Positions 11,201 through 21,122 of a DNA stretch of 21,703 nt are shown here, piece by piece (within the stretch, counting starts at the first letter, position 1; each line of letters opens with the position of its first letter). The position numbers were made by a program, and so were the translations under genes. Source of the DNA: Pelargonium cotyledonis (taxonomy: Eukaryota; Streptophyta; Magnoliopsida; Geraniales; Geraniaceae); the NCBI GenBank assembly GCA_036897625.1, contig JAYMTA010001119.1, forward strand, positions 1 to 21,703. Reading direction: 5' to 3'. The notes beneath the pieces were generated by a model. The model was given only the letters and a program-made list of their open reading frames with translations. It was not told the DNA's origin and did no database searches.

Positions 11201-14200
11201 TACATTCAATTGATAAAATCAAGCTACAGAAGAAATAAAATAATATCTGCTTTAATTCAGACTGTATTTTAATTAAAGAGAATAAAATATTTATAGGTAC
11301 CAACAAAATAAAGCGCATTACCTTTATATATGCACAATCCCCAAGACTATAAGTGTTATTGCCAATTTTTGCTTGACTGTAATGGCATTCCACATTAGAG
11401 ACTACCTTGTCTTCATCGTCATCACTATAACATTAAACATTGACAGGAGTAAAAACCAAAGAAATACTAAAAATGAGAAACATGTTTACTGTGGCTGGAA
11501 CGAGACAGGAAAAGCTGCCTAAGATAACAAGAGTGTCAGTTATTACATACTCTGCTGTCATTCTTGAACCTTTGGATCTTTGACTCTGCAAACTCTGAGG
11601 CATGCAGAATCATATTTAACGTGAGTGAAACATTACAATAAGGACATAGAAGAGAAACGGAATTTTCAATTGCCATTAATCAGGCAACAATAAACTGTGG
11701 AGTGTACAAATGTGTGATCCATACCACCACATCAAAAGAATCAAAGAAGTAAAAGTCAATTAATCGAGCTACCCTGAAAGTGATGAAGCAATCAGGGAAG
11801 CATGTGGAGTCCAGGACATGGGGATCATGCATGAAATAGAAGCAGAGAAGATATTATAATGATTCATTGATTATATCAATGGCTAATCTGCTTGGGTATA
11901 TAGTGAACTGAATGTGATGTAACATCTTTGCAATAAAAATCAAAGAAAATTTGATTGATCACCTTCATTTCGTAACGCCAATGCCACCTTTCTTGAGCTT
12001 CGCTAGACGGTATTGGATCTCCAACAAAGAAACAAGTAGTTTTATATTTCTTTTGCTTGTTCTCTGGAGATACTGATGCCTTAATTTTTGTTGAGGACCT
12101 CTTCTCAGGTGACTTCAGTAATTTAACTGAACCACATTTCCTTTTGTCAAATTCATCCACAGAGGAACAAGTAGCAGTTCCTGGAGATGTACTTTGGTTA
12201 TTCTTCTGCTTGTTCTCTGAAGAAGCTGAGGTCTCAGCTGACTTGAGCAATTTAATAGTCTCACATTTCATCTTATGACATTCGTCCCCAGAGAAAGAAG
12301 TGGTAGTTCTTGGAGATCTTCTCAAGAATTTTCCATCTATCATGCCTGGAACAATTTTTTCCACAGAGGTCTTAATCTTATTGCAAGGTGGTTCATCTGG
12401 TGATTCGGCTACCCCAGTGAAAGAAGTGTTTGGTTTTGATTTAATGTTTTTACCAGACAAAGGTGAAGATGGTAGTGGACTTGGAAATCGTCTAACCTGC
12501 TTTTCGACCAACGCTGTAGGAACAGTCTTCACCCTCGTAGGAAGCTGTTCATCTGATGAGTTCAATCCAATGGTTTCAGCCCCAGATAAAGATGAAGAAA
12601 GTCTTGGAGATCTTACCTGCTTTTTATCCAATAATACTGTTTCAAAGTTTCTCAAAGTCACAATTGTATCAGAATTTTTAGTTCCCAAAGTTAACCTTGG
12701 AGACCTTCTCAACTGCTCAGAAAATTTTGGTTCATTATACTCTAAGGTTGTAGATTCTGCATCTGCCTCTGCATGCGATAATAATTTGGTTTTAAACTCA
12801 GTTGTTGATTTCTTTTTGAGATTACATGTTCTTGGTGGTGCAGCTCCAGAGCAGTTCTTTTCAGGATATCTAAATTCCCCAGGCGACATGCTCAGCACTA
12901 TAGCTTTTGAACAATTGCTTTTGCTTCCAGATTGAGTTAAATAAAATCTTGGAGATCTCCTAACGCACTTTAAAGCAAAGCACTCCACATTCAGAGGTAA
13001 TTCCTTTTTATCAGTTCTGCAACAATGAGCATGCATAATATGTATTACAAGTGGAGATAGTTTCAAATAAAGCAACAAAAATATGTTTGTGTAAACTCTC
13101 TCACTCACAGTGATATCAAGTTCAGGCTGCTGGATCCTTGACTCTGCACAACCAAACAATTGATACTCAAAATTGAGATGGATAAATGCTTAAACTTCCA
13201 CAGCAGAGAAGAAGATTAATGGAAATTTAAGCCGTCACTCATAAACTTGAGTGAGCCAAAAAAGATAAGAAAAAAAAACAAAATTGACCAGGGCAAGCTA
13301 CAAAAATTGGGTCATTATAAGGAACTTAGCAACTCTAAGGATTCTAAAGATAACTCTATGGTTTATCTACATCCATTAAGCTTCCTGGACCATAAAGGGC
13401 ATTGATGGTATCCCAGAATCTCCGAGTTTACCTCATGTGCTTGCAATTGTTGTTCCATAATGCAAACAAGCCCATTGACTAGGTGCCCAATACAGGGATT
13501 GCATTTCTAAGACAGCAAATAGTACCCCATGCAAAAGCACTACTAAAAACATTCAGTGAAATCAAGCTTTAATGCACCATATCAAATTGAAATTCTTTAT
13601 TTTTTTTTAAGCTACATTTCATGAATTCCTTTTCTTAACACAAAGGTAACCTTACAAAATGTAGCATCTCATCAATATGCCACTGGTTTACAAAAAATGA
13701 TATATATATATATATATATATAGCAACTCATCTGATATCTGAAGCAAGCATGGAACTCCTATTTGACTCATTTAAATGAAAGATTCTGGCAGAGAATTTG
13801 AAAAAAATCAAAATACAGCAGAACTAAAAATGAGCTACACTGATGACTTACCTGAGACATTGTACCCTCCAACTTGCCTCTTTTAGCTATGTCTGGGGAA
13901 GGTGTGAATCTCGGTGACCGTCTGACAGGCTTTTCCTTTTCCAACGAATCAAACAATTTACTCAGAAATTGCTTTCCACATCTATCTTCTCCCTCACTTG
14001 CTGAGGAAGAGAGCCTCGGAGAGCGCCTTAAAGACCTTTCGACAGAGATTTTCGATTTAGAACTCAATTTCAGTCCAGAACCAAACGATTTCTTCGAATT
14101 TGGGGCCACATTTGCAGTTTCAGCCGGAACAAGAAACAGTCCAAGCCCAGGACACTTCCTCAAGCTCTCTGCATGTAACGATTTGGTATCAGATGACGCC

Positions 14201-14394
14201 TCGCGACCATTTTGAGCCGTCCATGACCTTGTCAAGCGCCTGTGACCTCCACTGGAAATGCCGGGAATTGAAGAATTAAAATCGGGAGACCTGTTGATAC
14301 ATTCAGCGTCGCCACGGTCACTCAATGTGAGCGCCCAACACTCGGATCTGGATCCGGATCCGGATCTTGACCCTGAATTTCTTCTTCTCTTCAT
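2209..14394 (-). CDS. CMT2: Chromomethylase 2 (plant CHG/CHH DNA cytosine-5 methyltransferase) with extended repeat tail
   Basis: Nuclear methyltransferase that methylates non-CG cytosines on H3K9me2-marked transposon chromatin. Predicted exons (5' to 3'): 14394-13852, 13143-13109, 13016-11963, 11585-11551, 11424-11322, 11143-11039, 10945-10829, 10654-10561, 9411-9200, 9089-9024, 8948-8700, 7887-7829, 7754-7688, 7573-7244, 7005-6937, 6853-6764, 6681-6594, 5324-5209, 5134-5030, 4540-4497, 4418-4349, 4271-4168, 4021-2209. All junctions are GT-AG and in phase; 5568 nt, 1855 aa. The ATG at 14394 is used because the frame further upstream opens with TTG. Regions: N-terminus with RRSPR motifs (1-520); BAH domain (about 563-690, starts [10 protein letters not shown]); SAM motif I DLYSGCGG (741-748); chromodomain (about 847-905, likely aromatic cage F847, W874, Y877); motif IV PPCQ with catalytic C925; ENV 967-969; motif [10 protein letters not shown] (from 1252). 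CMT2 rather than CMT3 is indicated by the long N-terminus and the segments [20 protein letters not shown] and LGMAFQ. Arabidopsis CMT2 is about 1295 aa; the excess is the repeat tail after residue 1280. No breaks are seen and all motifs are intact. Confidence 0.93.
2254..3939 (-). repeat. CMT2: CMT2 C-terminal tandem repeat array (about 20 units of 28-29 aa, 84-87 bp)
   Basis: Within the last CMT2 exon, residues 1280-1841 form about 20 consecutive units. A typical unit reads [14 protein letters not shown] then [15 protein letters not shown]. Units are mostly 26-30 aa, with one 17-aa remnant ([17 protein letters not shown]). The first unit, [13 protein letters not shown] followed by [17 protein letters not shown], corresponds to the normal end of CMT2 (compare the LIKLPQNFSHST end of the Arabidopsis protein), so the array seems to have grown by copying the native C-terminus. 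Two flavours alternate in the older half: NIHFT...KTEEE and NIPS.GDD..KPEEE. Every unit is a multiple of three bases. The last 14 residues ([14 protein letters not shown]) are not repeat. The composition suggests a disordered, acidic tail. Function unknown. Confidence 0.93.
5881..5946. repeat. TA/TG/TACA compound microsatellite in CMT2 intron 17
   Basis: Runs of TACA, TA and TG dinucleotides inside the 1269-bp intron between CMT2 exons 17 and 18. No other structure is evident. Confidence 0.9.
6097..6291 (-). mobile_element. tRNA-derived SINE in CMT2 intron 17
   Basis: On the minus strand a body of about 169 bp (6278 down to 6110) starts TGTCCCCTAGGGGATGG. It has a Pol III box A, TGGCGCAATGG (6264-6254), and a box B, GGTTCTAATCC (6221-6211), about 33 bp apart, and ends in an A-rich tail (poly-T on the plus strand, 6110-6150). 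It is bounded by a perfect 13-bp target duplication CCCTAATGCTTTT (6097-6109 and 6279-6291). These are the marks of LINE-mobilised insertion. A functional tRNA is excluded because the acceptor arms do not pair. The insertion is in the same orientation as the CMT2 transcript. A second copy starts at 21671. Confidence 0.87.
8583..8602. repeat. (TG)10 microsatellite in CMT2 intron 11
   Basis: Ten TG dinucleotides within the 811-bp intron that splits the chromodomain coding sequence between exons 11 and 12. Confidence 0.9.
9412..10560 (-). other. CMT2 intron 8 (long)
   Basis: A 1149-bp AT-rich intron separating the end of the BAH exons from the exon with SAM motif I. It contains a poly-A run near 10109-10125. 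No inserted element with clear ends is seen. Confidence 0.7.
12000..14060 (-). repeat. CMT2: CMT2 N-terminal RRSPR motif repeats (exons 1 and 3)
   Basis: Six (R)RSPR motifs occur at residues 124-127, 159-162, 213-216, 297-300, 328-331 and 426-429, with a degenerate copy RRFPSP at 368-373, each usually followed by a Ser/Thr-rich stretch ([16 protein letters not shown]). In addition a block of about 40 aa is duplicated at 437-465 and 478-515, sharing KC..(I/V)KLLKS and ENKQK. RRSPR repeats are also remembered from Arabidopsis CMT2. Such basic SP sites suit phosphorylation and chromatin or nuclear targeting, but that is inference. Confidence 0.75.
13701..13724. repeat. (TA)12 microsatellite in CMT2 intron 1
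   Basis: Twelve TA dinucleotides in the 708-bp first intron of CMT2. No other element is evident in that intron. Confidence 0.9.
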
Positions 14395-15955
14395 CGATGA
14401 TGAAGAATAGAAAAGAGTTTCAATTTTCTTCAGCACCGATGATCTCAACGGAGAAGAGCGAGACTGAGTCTACGGTGAAGCGACCATGGCAATGATATTT
14501 GTAGCTTGTGTTTGGCCAACTGTGGAAGATAATGGAGGACATGGCAGGCATTTTTTAGTATTATTATTACACAGACGAGGAGATGGGTCTTGATCATGTG
14601 GGACAGAGCCTATTGTAACCAAGTCATTGCCTCTATGTGTTGCCGTAAGATTGATCTGTGTGGGTCCCACTCAAATTTGGATTTGAAGTTTTGAACAACT
14701 GGCGGGAAATTTTGTCTGTATCTAAATTTGTACAACAGATTCGAAGGTGAATTACCAAATTAAGATCTGCGCGCGTGTGACTTGTGACTTCATTCAACTG
14801 CCTTTCTATTAATACCGTTTCTTACTTTTTTTTTATTTTTTCTTTAACAAATTAGAAACACATTATAATATTGCTGTTTCTAAAATAGTTTGAATACGAA
14901 ATCTCTTTGTCGAGTTTGATAATATCATTTGTAGTAGACTTCAGTCATGAAGTAAGACAGACGAGTTATTAGGTTTAAACATAATATGTTCTTATATTGT
15001 GTTAAACTTAATACGAGTATCAAAGAATTTTACGTTGAAAAAAAAAATGTTTTGTAGAATAGGTACATGGTATATCGCCTAAATCCACTCAATACGTGAA
15101 CATAAAGAAATATTGGCGAAAAGAAGACAAGTAGGTGATAACACAAGTTGAAGATTCAAACTAAGAATTACATTATAATAAAAATAATTAATGAAATAAA
15201 CTGGAACTATGTAAGTGTTCATTAGTCTTTTGAGACTTTTGTGGTAAAAGAAAATAGCACAAAACTTAGAATGATAGTAAGCTACTATAATTCATTTATG
15301 TTTTCATAGATAAATAATGTTTAATCGAAAATGCATGTGATCCGGAAAATTAAAACACTTTATGAACTGCATAAGAAAATGCGTGTGATTACAATACGCA
15401 TGATGATCATTTATTTATTTTGTAAAGTTGCATATCGTTCTTATCTTTAGATAGATTTGACAAACTGAATTCGAACTCGTAAACACTTAAAATCTGATTT
15501 TATAAAATGAAGGGTTCATTAACACAAATTGTAACTAGTTAGTTTTCGTGACAAATGTTTCTCGAAAAATCACGCATTGATCGGGCAAAACACACACAAA
15601 TTTGTACAATGCGAACGGATCCGCTTCCCTTTTGAAAGCCAACCCTCCCCGAAACCCAAACTGCAGCTTCTGCTTTAGCCTCTATAACCTATTTTTAATT
15701 AGTTTCCCAAACATATTGTGATAATAACTAAGGTAGCATTTTTTGCACCATCATTAACAATAGTTTTTCAAAACCACATCAAAAGTCTTTACTTAAGACA
15801 AATTGAGAAATAAAGAATGAAAACTTCAAAATTTAAATGTCAATCACAAACAAAACATGTTGGTTCCTTCACAAAACTCACTTGGTATTTGCAGTTACAA
15901 GCAACAACAATAGTGCAAACAAACACAACTCTTCTTTGGTATCTCCTCTTTCCCT
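14395..15955. other. Spacer: CMT2 5' region and 3' flank of the membrane-protein gene
   Basis: Positions just above 14394 should hold the CMT2 5' leader and promoter; no clear TATA box is seen. The remainder to 15955 is AT-rich with scattered short open frames and no recognised gene or transposon ends. It contains the 3' flank of the membrane-protein gene on the same strand. Confidence 0.5.
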
Positions 15956-17651
15956 TCAATTAACACTATCATCCAAACCAGTACTCATAGATGATGATGA
16001 TGATGATGATGATGCCTCCTCCTCATCAGCATCTTCTCCCACATGCCCTGCAGCTACAGCTCCTCCAACATCACTGATATTTCCAAAAATCAAAGTGATG
16101 ACACCAAATATAGCAGCAGCAAATGCCAAACCAAAAGAATTGTCAACACTTCCATGAAAAACTGATGCAACCGCGAAGCCTATGCACATCCCGAGAGCTT
16201 TCACCCACGAGAACCATACCGAAAATGCACCTTCCTTCCCTGCCGGAGCACAATTTAGCAACAAAACCCTCCCAAAGGCGTGCAAAAGCCCGTTAATGTG
16301 CTTTGTATGGCTGCAAAAATAAGTATCACACTTTTATCCCAAATTTTGTCCCGGAAATAAAATCCCATCCCGGATGTGAATACTGATAGAAGAAAGCCCA
16401 TTAGTTGCATTTTGACAGCGTCCGCCTTAATGACATTCTGTAATGGTTGCAGTAACGGTAAGGAAACCGAGGGGAAGATGAAATAAGTTAGCCATATGTA
16501 AAGCAAGAAAATTGGTTCTATGCACAATTGGCCTATTAGAAAGAGCACGCCTCCCCCGAAGATGCACATTGTTGTGAACAACGAAAGAAAGACAGCAACT
16601 AGGCTTCCGAGGGCATGAGGGTACTTGAAGATTGAAACGAAATGGGTTTTTGGTACAGCTTCAGTACTAATCTCGCCGGGTCTATAAGCAATGCCTATGT
16701 GCATTATACCAACAAGCCATTTAAGTCCGCTGAATATTGAAACAACCCATAAACTGATAAATTCCTCGTATTCTTTAAGCATGTGGTAAGTGAAGGCAGC
16801 TATGATCGCAGCGCCCAAGCTACCAACTGCAGTGGCATAAACAGAGAACCTTCCACCCACTGCACTTCTCACTTTGAATTGCTCGTTCTGATTGGCTAAA
16901 CCAGTGAAGCCACGAACCATAAGACCGAAATGGCGAGTGTGGGACGCTATAGCCACTACGTGAGCAGCAATGATGATTGAAATGTAAGGAGGGAAGATCT
17001 TGACAGTCTTGAAAAACCCGGTTGGGAGACAAAAGAGAGCTCCAATTAGAGTTGCAGCTCCTGAAATCAACTGTTGGACCCGACCATAGTCAAGAGGAGT
17101 GGAAATGAAACCGAGTATAGGAGCAGCCAGAATCAACCCTATAGCCCAAGAAATTGAAGTCCATCCCAAGGGAGAGAACTTCAAATTGTTCACTCGAATT
17201 TGTCGATATGTTAGTCTTTCATACCTGAAAATTCACCAACACAAATGCTAACAGAAGGTGCATAGAAAGTGAACACTCCAAAATTGATTATAAATCAGTG
17301 TACTCACAGTTGCATTTCCTTGTCATAACAAACCAAACCCTTGTGGCTGGAGGTCCAACCCTGAGGAGGCTCCGGCGGAGAAGATACAATTTGGCTAATG
17401 ATGAGAGGGAACACAATAGGCACAAGTGTTGTCTGGATGAAGTAGGAGCAGAGTTCATAAAAGTACCAGGACAAAGTTTCAAGCTTGCTAGGCTTTTCTT
17501 GATGGCTCGTACGAGCCCAACGAACCTTCTTAGCCTTCTTGAGTTGCGTGGCAGCGTCGTGGACATCAGGAGCGGCGATTTCTATCTTGTTTTCCTCGGG
17601 TTTTGGTGGTGATTTTTGGGTACTATGAGTCTCAGCAGGTGGTTCTGCCAT
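15956..17651 (-). CDS. Multi-pass integral membrane protein, family uncertain, with an apparent 1-base frameshift
   Basis: Exon 1 is 17651..17308 (ATG at 17651; the frame further upstream opens with TTG), donor GTGAGT. Exon 2 is 17224..15956. The N-terminus (residues 1-65) is hydrophilic and rich in Pro, Lys and Glu, starting MAEPPAE. About ten hydrophobic segments follow, for example 71-89, 140-156, 168-184, 193-208, 244-260, 271-291, 320-348, 351-366, 389-404 and 412-427. The frame then breaks: after QSTLTG (residue 427, codon at 16290) it reads ten more residues to a TAA at 16255-16257. An overlapping frame continues as LLHAFGRVLLLNCAPAGKEG, a further membrane pair, and an acidic/poly-Ser tail to the stop at 15956-15958. 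Restoring one base would give about 537 aa. The layout suggests a 12-TM-class transporter (MFS or Atg22-like), but I do not recognise the family with certainty. It may be a recent null allele or an assembly error. Confidence 0.75.
15990..16013. repeat. (GAT)8 microsatellite coding for poly-Ser
   Basis: Eight GAT triplets. On the coding (minus) strand they read TCA/ATC and give a run of serines in the C-terminal tail of the membrane protein, next to an acidic stretch GEDADEEE. Confidence 0.9.
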
Positions 17652-17737
17652 CGTAGACTGATCAAGAAAGCAATACAAGACTTTTGGTGTAAACTTTGGT
17701 TATGATAATGTTGGAAGGAAAGAGAAAGGGAAAGGGA

Positions 17738-17747
17738 GTTTATAAGG
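17738..17747 (-). promoter_or_regulatory. TATA box of the membrane-protein gene
   Basis: CTTATAAACT on the minus strand, about 90 bp upstream of the ATG at 17651. The transcription start would be near 17707, leaving a leader of about 55 nt. Good match to the plant TATA consensus. Confidence 0.55.
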
Positions 17748-18118
17748 ATCGAAAGCTCGAGCCAGCAAGATATGCAGAGCATAGCTGGTGCGAATTGCTC
17801 GACAGGTTTGACAAATGAGAGAGAGCCTCGATTTGTTCATCTTTTTGGATGGTGTTGACAAGAACATGGTATATTGGCATCTATCTTTTGATTCTAAATT
17901 TGTTTATATGTCTTCTTCTAATCTTCTTGAACAAAGATACAGACAATCTGCAATTTTCTTCTTCTTCTTGTTCTCTCTTTTTTTTCTTCTTGAATTTAAT
18001 TGTTGAACTGTTTATTAAATGAAAAAAAAAAGGTAATTAAAAATATCTGTCTAGCTGAGAAGAGTCAAAGTAACCTTATATATGAGCATGGTACATTCCA
18101 GAGACACATAATACAAAC

Positions 18119-18450
18119 ACGACAAGGAACTAACGTGCTCGTGTTAGGCCTCCGAAAAACGCACAGACAGTTCATTAGTTGTGTTGTGAGATACTTACTT
18201 AAATGTATGATTATAAATATTTATAATAACATGTCAAACATGTTGGTATTGTCATGTCAAACGTGTTAGTTTTATTACGAAGAATGTGGTGAGTCATTTT
18301 CGTTTTAACCATGTCGTGTTTACACGACCTATTTAGTTATTGTGTTATATGTGACGTGTTCATGTTTTATATCCATAAAGATATCGTGTTCGGGTTGAAT
18401 TGAAAAATATTATTGCTAGCCGTGTCATATTTGAGTTAAGATACAGACAC
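18119..18450. repeat. Degenerate repeat-like sequence rich in CGTGT/ACACG
   Basis: The stretch has many CGTGT and ACACG words and a short diverged direct repeat (CATGTCAAACATGTTGG at about 18231 and CATGTCAAACGTGTTAG at about 18253). This resembles remnants of dispersed plant repeats. No terminal repeats or coding sequence can be defined. Confidence 0.3.
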
Positions 18451-18480
18451 GGTAATTAAGAATTTAGAAGGTGTTTTATA

Positions 18481-18814
18481 AGGGCATCCACAATAGGAGT
18501 GTAACGAGAATATAATAACTTTGAAATGTGTAATTTATATTATTATATTCATTGTGAAAAGTAATGATTCATTATGCATGTAATATATATAACATGCATA
18601 ATACATAATTACTTTTGACATTTGTCAAATATGTTACTCAAATCTAATAGAATAAATAAATTAAAATCACAAAAATAATTTTAAATAATAAAAAATGTAA
18701 ATGTGGGTCTAACTATTACAGTGTAACCATTATAGAGTTGAGTATAATGGGTGATGTAGCAATTGTGCATCCACTCTATTACACTTTTTAGAGTGTAACC
18801 ATTGTGGATTCTCT
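18481..18814. mobile_element. MITE-like element upstream of the RBM34-like gene, about 334 bp
   Basis: The left end reads AGGGCATCCACAATAGG, and the right end read inward gives AGAGAATCCACAATGG, an imperfect terminal inverted repeat sharing ATCCACAAT. The interior is very AT-rich and non-coding, with subterminal GTGTAACCATT words at about 18721 and 18794. The target duplication is unclear, so the superfamily is not assigned. Its right end lies about 200 bp from the start codon of the RBM34-like gene, within its presumed promoter. Confidence 0.55.
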
Positions 18815-18906
18815 ATGTGGATTTAAATCCTATGCTAGAGGTGACCCACAAATCATTTCCGGGCCGGGTCGAGGGATCCGAATTGGCCACCCCCAAAATT
18901 GTCCAA

Positions 18907-18914
18907 TTAGGGTT
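18907..18914 (+). promoter_or_regulatory. Telo-box-like promoter motif
   Basis: TTAGGGTT (complement AACCCTAA), the core of the plant telo-box found in promoters of ribosomal-protein and ribosome-biogenesis genes. It lies about 100 bp upstream of an RBM34/Nop12-like start codon, which suits the expected role. It is a single short match and could be chance. Confidence 0.4.
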
Positions 18915-19011
18915 ACTACAAAGCTCGAAGATGGCAGTTCAAAGTTCGAAACTTGTGTTATCAAAATCCATCCTCTTCGTGGCGTTGTAGTTTGCAGTGA
19001 AAGCAAACAAA

Positions 19012-20947
19012 ATGGGAAAGAAGAAACAGAAAGAAAAGGATGTTGGAGGAGAGACCAATCCCGCCGACCCTCCGTCGTCGGACATATTCAAAACCATATT
19101 CGGCGACGTCGAGGACCAGAACCAGGATGACGCAGTTTCCATCTTCTCCGACAACAACCCATTCCGGAGGGGGTCACGAGTGGTACCTCCGGTCGAAAAC
19201 CCTACAAATGGCGATTCAGAAAGTCACGATATCGTTGAGCCGAATGAGCGAAAGAAGAGCAAAAAAGAGAAAAGGCCAGCTCTTGATTCATCTCCGACCG
19301 ACCCTCCCGTGGAGGCCAAGAAATCGAAGAAGGAGAGAACCAAAACCCTAGAATTGGATTCAGTTACGGTACCCAATGACTTGCCCAGTGAAGATAAAGA
19401 AGCAGAGCCCAATTTGGGTTCTGAGTTGAAGAAAGAGACGAAGAAGAATAAGAGGAAGAGAGATGAGCTCGAAACGGAGTATGAGGTGAAGAAGTACGGA
19501 GCAGTTCCAGAACCTAAAGCTAAAACGGGCGGTGGAGAGGAAGGTGAGGGTGCGAAAGTTGGGGAGAAGAGGAAGAAGGTGGGTGATCCAGCTGAAATGC
19601 TGGTCTCGAAGGAGGGGTTTGATGATGAGAGCAAGCTTCTGAGAACTGTGTTTGTTGGGAACTTGCCACTGAAGGTGAAGAAGAAGGGTTTGTTAAAGGA
19701 GTTTAGCCAATTTGGAGAGGTGGAGTCTGTGAGGATTCGTTCAGTTCCAATATTGGATGTGAGTGTCTCTACTTTGATCCTGTCAAGTTTCATTATTTTG
19801 GGTTCCATGATCTCTGTTACTAATGGGATTTCCATATAGTTTGTTTACCATATCTTATTTTGTAACTTTGTGTTGTACTATCTCGATTTGATCAGACCAA
19901 GACTCCGAGGAAAGGAGCTATAAGAAAGAAACAAATAAATGATGCCGTTGACAGGTATTGTGATTCTTAATCCTTTTGATAGCTTTTTTACGGTCCCATT
20001 TGGATGTTTACTTTCCTTGCCTATAAGAAACACCATACTGAGGGACGGATCCAGAACTTGTAGCTTGTGGGGGCAAAATAAATTATCATATACAAATTAT
20101 TTTGGGTCAGAGGTTCAAGGTCCGAATCTGGGGGGCAATACTTAATTATTTGAATATTTTTGTGGGGGCAAAAGTAAAAATTTGTTAGGACAAATATGAA
20201 AATTTATAAAATTTGTGGATTTTTATGAAAAAAAATCACTGTGGGCAACTGCCCCCAATGTGGCTGCTGTGCATTCGTCCCTGACCATACTACTGCAGAG
20301 TAGGATCCATTGTTTACTGCTTTGGATAGTTTTCATTATATGAATCTCTATAAAAAAAAAATTGTTGATGCTCCTATGACATATTGTCCATTTTCTGATT
20401 AGAATGTGCCACTTTTGCAGTGTTCATGCTTACATTGTTTTCAAAACAGAGCAATCCGCCCAAGCTTCTCTGACCCATAATATGGCTGTGGTATGTTAGT
20501 CTTCCACTGTTGTCCAGTCTATTGCTTAGGTCTTAAATTATATTTCTGCATCGTAGATGTTTTATTTATTAATTACTCTTTATCAATTATTATGTTGAAT
20601 CAGGTGGCAGGTAAGCACATTCGTGTTGACAGAGCTTGCCCACCCCGCAAGAAGCTGAAATGGGAGCAGGCTCCAATTTATGATAACAAGAGAACTGTTT
20701 TCGTGGGTAATCTCCCATTTGATGTAAAGGTGAATCCATAGCATATGCCATTTGTATCCGTGCTTTGTTGTTCTGTACTTCTGTCATTCTAATGTGGATA
20801 TGTGGTGGTACTCTACAGGATGAAGAACTTTATCAGTTGTTCTGCGGTATTAACAATCTTGAATCCAGCATTGAAGCTGTGCGTGTTGTTAGAGATTCTC
20901 ATTCAAGTGTGGGCAAAGGAATAGCCTATGTCTTGTTCAAAACAAGG
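19012..20947 (+). CDS. RBM34: RBM34/Nop12-like nucleolar RNA-binding protein (5' part, five exons)
   Basis: Two-RRM protein of the RBM34/yeast Nop12 family, which acts in large-subunit pre-rRNA processing in the nucleolus. Exons: 19012-19758, 19896-19954, 20421-20490, 20604-20729, 20819-20947, all GT-AG and in phase (1131 nt, 377 codons so far). The ATG at 19012 is used; the upstream open frame starts with GTG. Residues 1-200 are Lys/Glu-rich with nuclear-localisation-type clusters (KKSKKEKR, KKNKRKRDE). RRM1 begins TVFVGNLPLKVKK (RNP2) and is split by introns 1-3, with VHAYIVFKT as its RNP1. RRM2 begins RTVFVGNLPFDVKDEELYQL, and its RNP1 is KGIAYVLFKT. The rest of RRM2 and the basic C-terminus lie beyond 20947. 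No further exon is seen before 21703, so the next intron is more than 750 bp. Confidence 0.88.
20032..20291. mobile_element. hAT-type MITE in intron 2 of the RBM34-like gene, 244 bp
   Basis: The body is 20040-20283, with a perfect 8-bp target duplication ACCATACT (20032-20039 and 20284-20291), the length made by hAT transposases. The ends are inverted: GAGGGACGGATCCA and, inward from the right, CAGGGACGAATGCA. The interior has GGGGGCA words near both ends and no open frame, so it is non-autonomous. Confidence 0.8.
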
Positions 20948-21046
20948 GTATAATCAAATTGTTCTTAATATCTATTTTCAGTCTACTTGCACTTCATTTA
21001 TTATTAGTTTAATCACAAGAGAATGAAACCAGACCTTCTTGTTGAT

Positions 21047-21122
21047 TGTTTTTAATCTGTAGCTGTCTTAATGATTGTTGTTGGTGTTTTTAATCTGTAG
21101 CTGTCTTAATGATTGTTGTTGG
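21047..21122. repeat. Perfect tandem duplication of 38 bp
   Basis: Two adjacent identical 38-bp copies (21047-21084 and 21085-21122), each starting TGTTTTTAATCTGTAGC, in the presumed fifth intron of the RBM34-like gene. Identity suggests a recent slippage or duplication, or an assembly artefact. Confidence 0.9.

Noticed and set aside
12300..12935. Plus-strand open frame of 211 codons
   Set aside because: It is antisense to CMT2 exon 3, opens because of the Ser/Pro/Lys-rich composition of the true frame, and shows no domain.
17815..18269. Two plus-strand ORFs of 63 and 89 aa in the divergent spacer
   Set aside because: They are AT-rich, with no recognised domain and no conserved features; chance open frames.
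19224..19835. Minus-strand open frame of 203 codons
   Set aside because: It is antisense to exon 1 of the RBM34-like gene, which has clear RRM coding in the plus frame.
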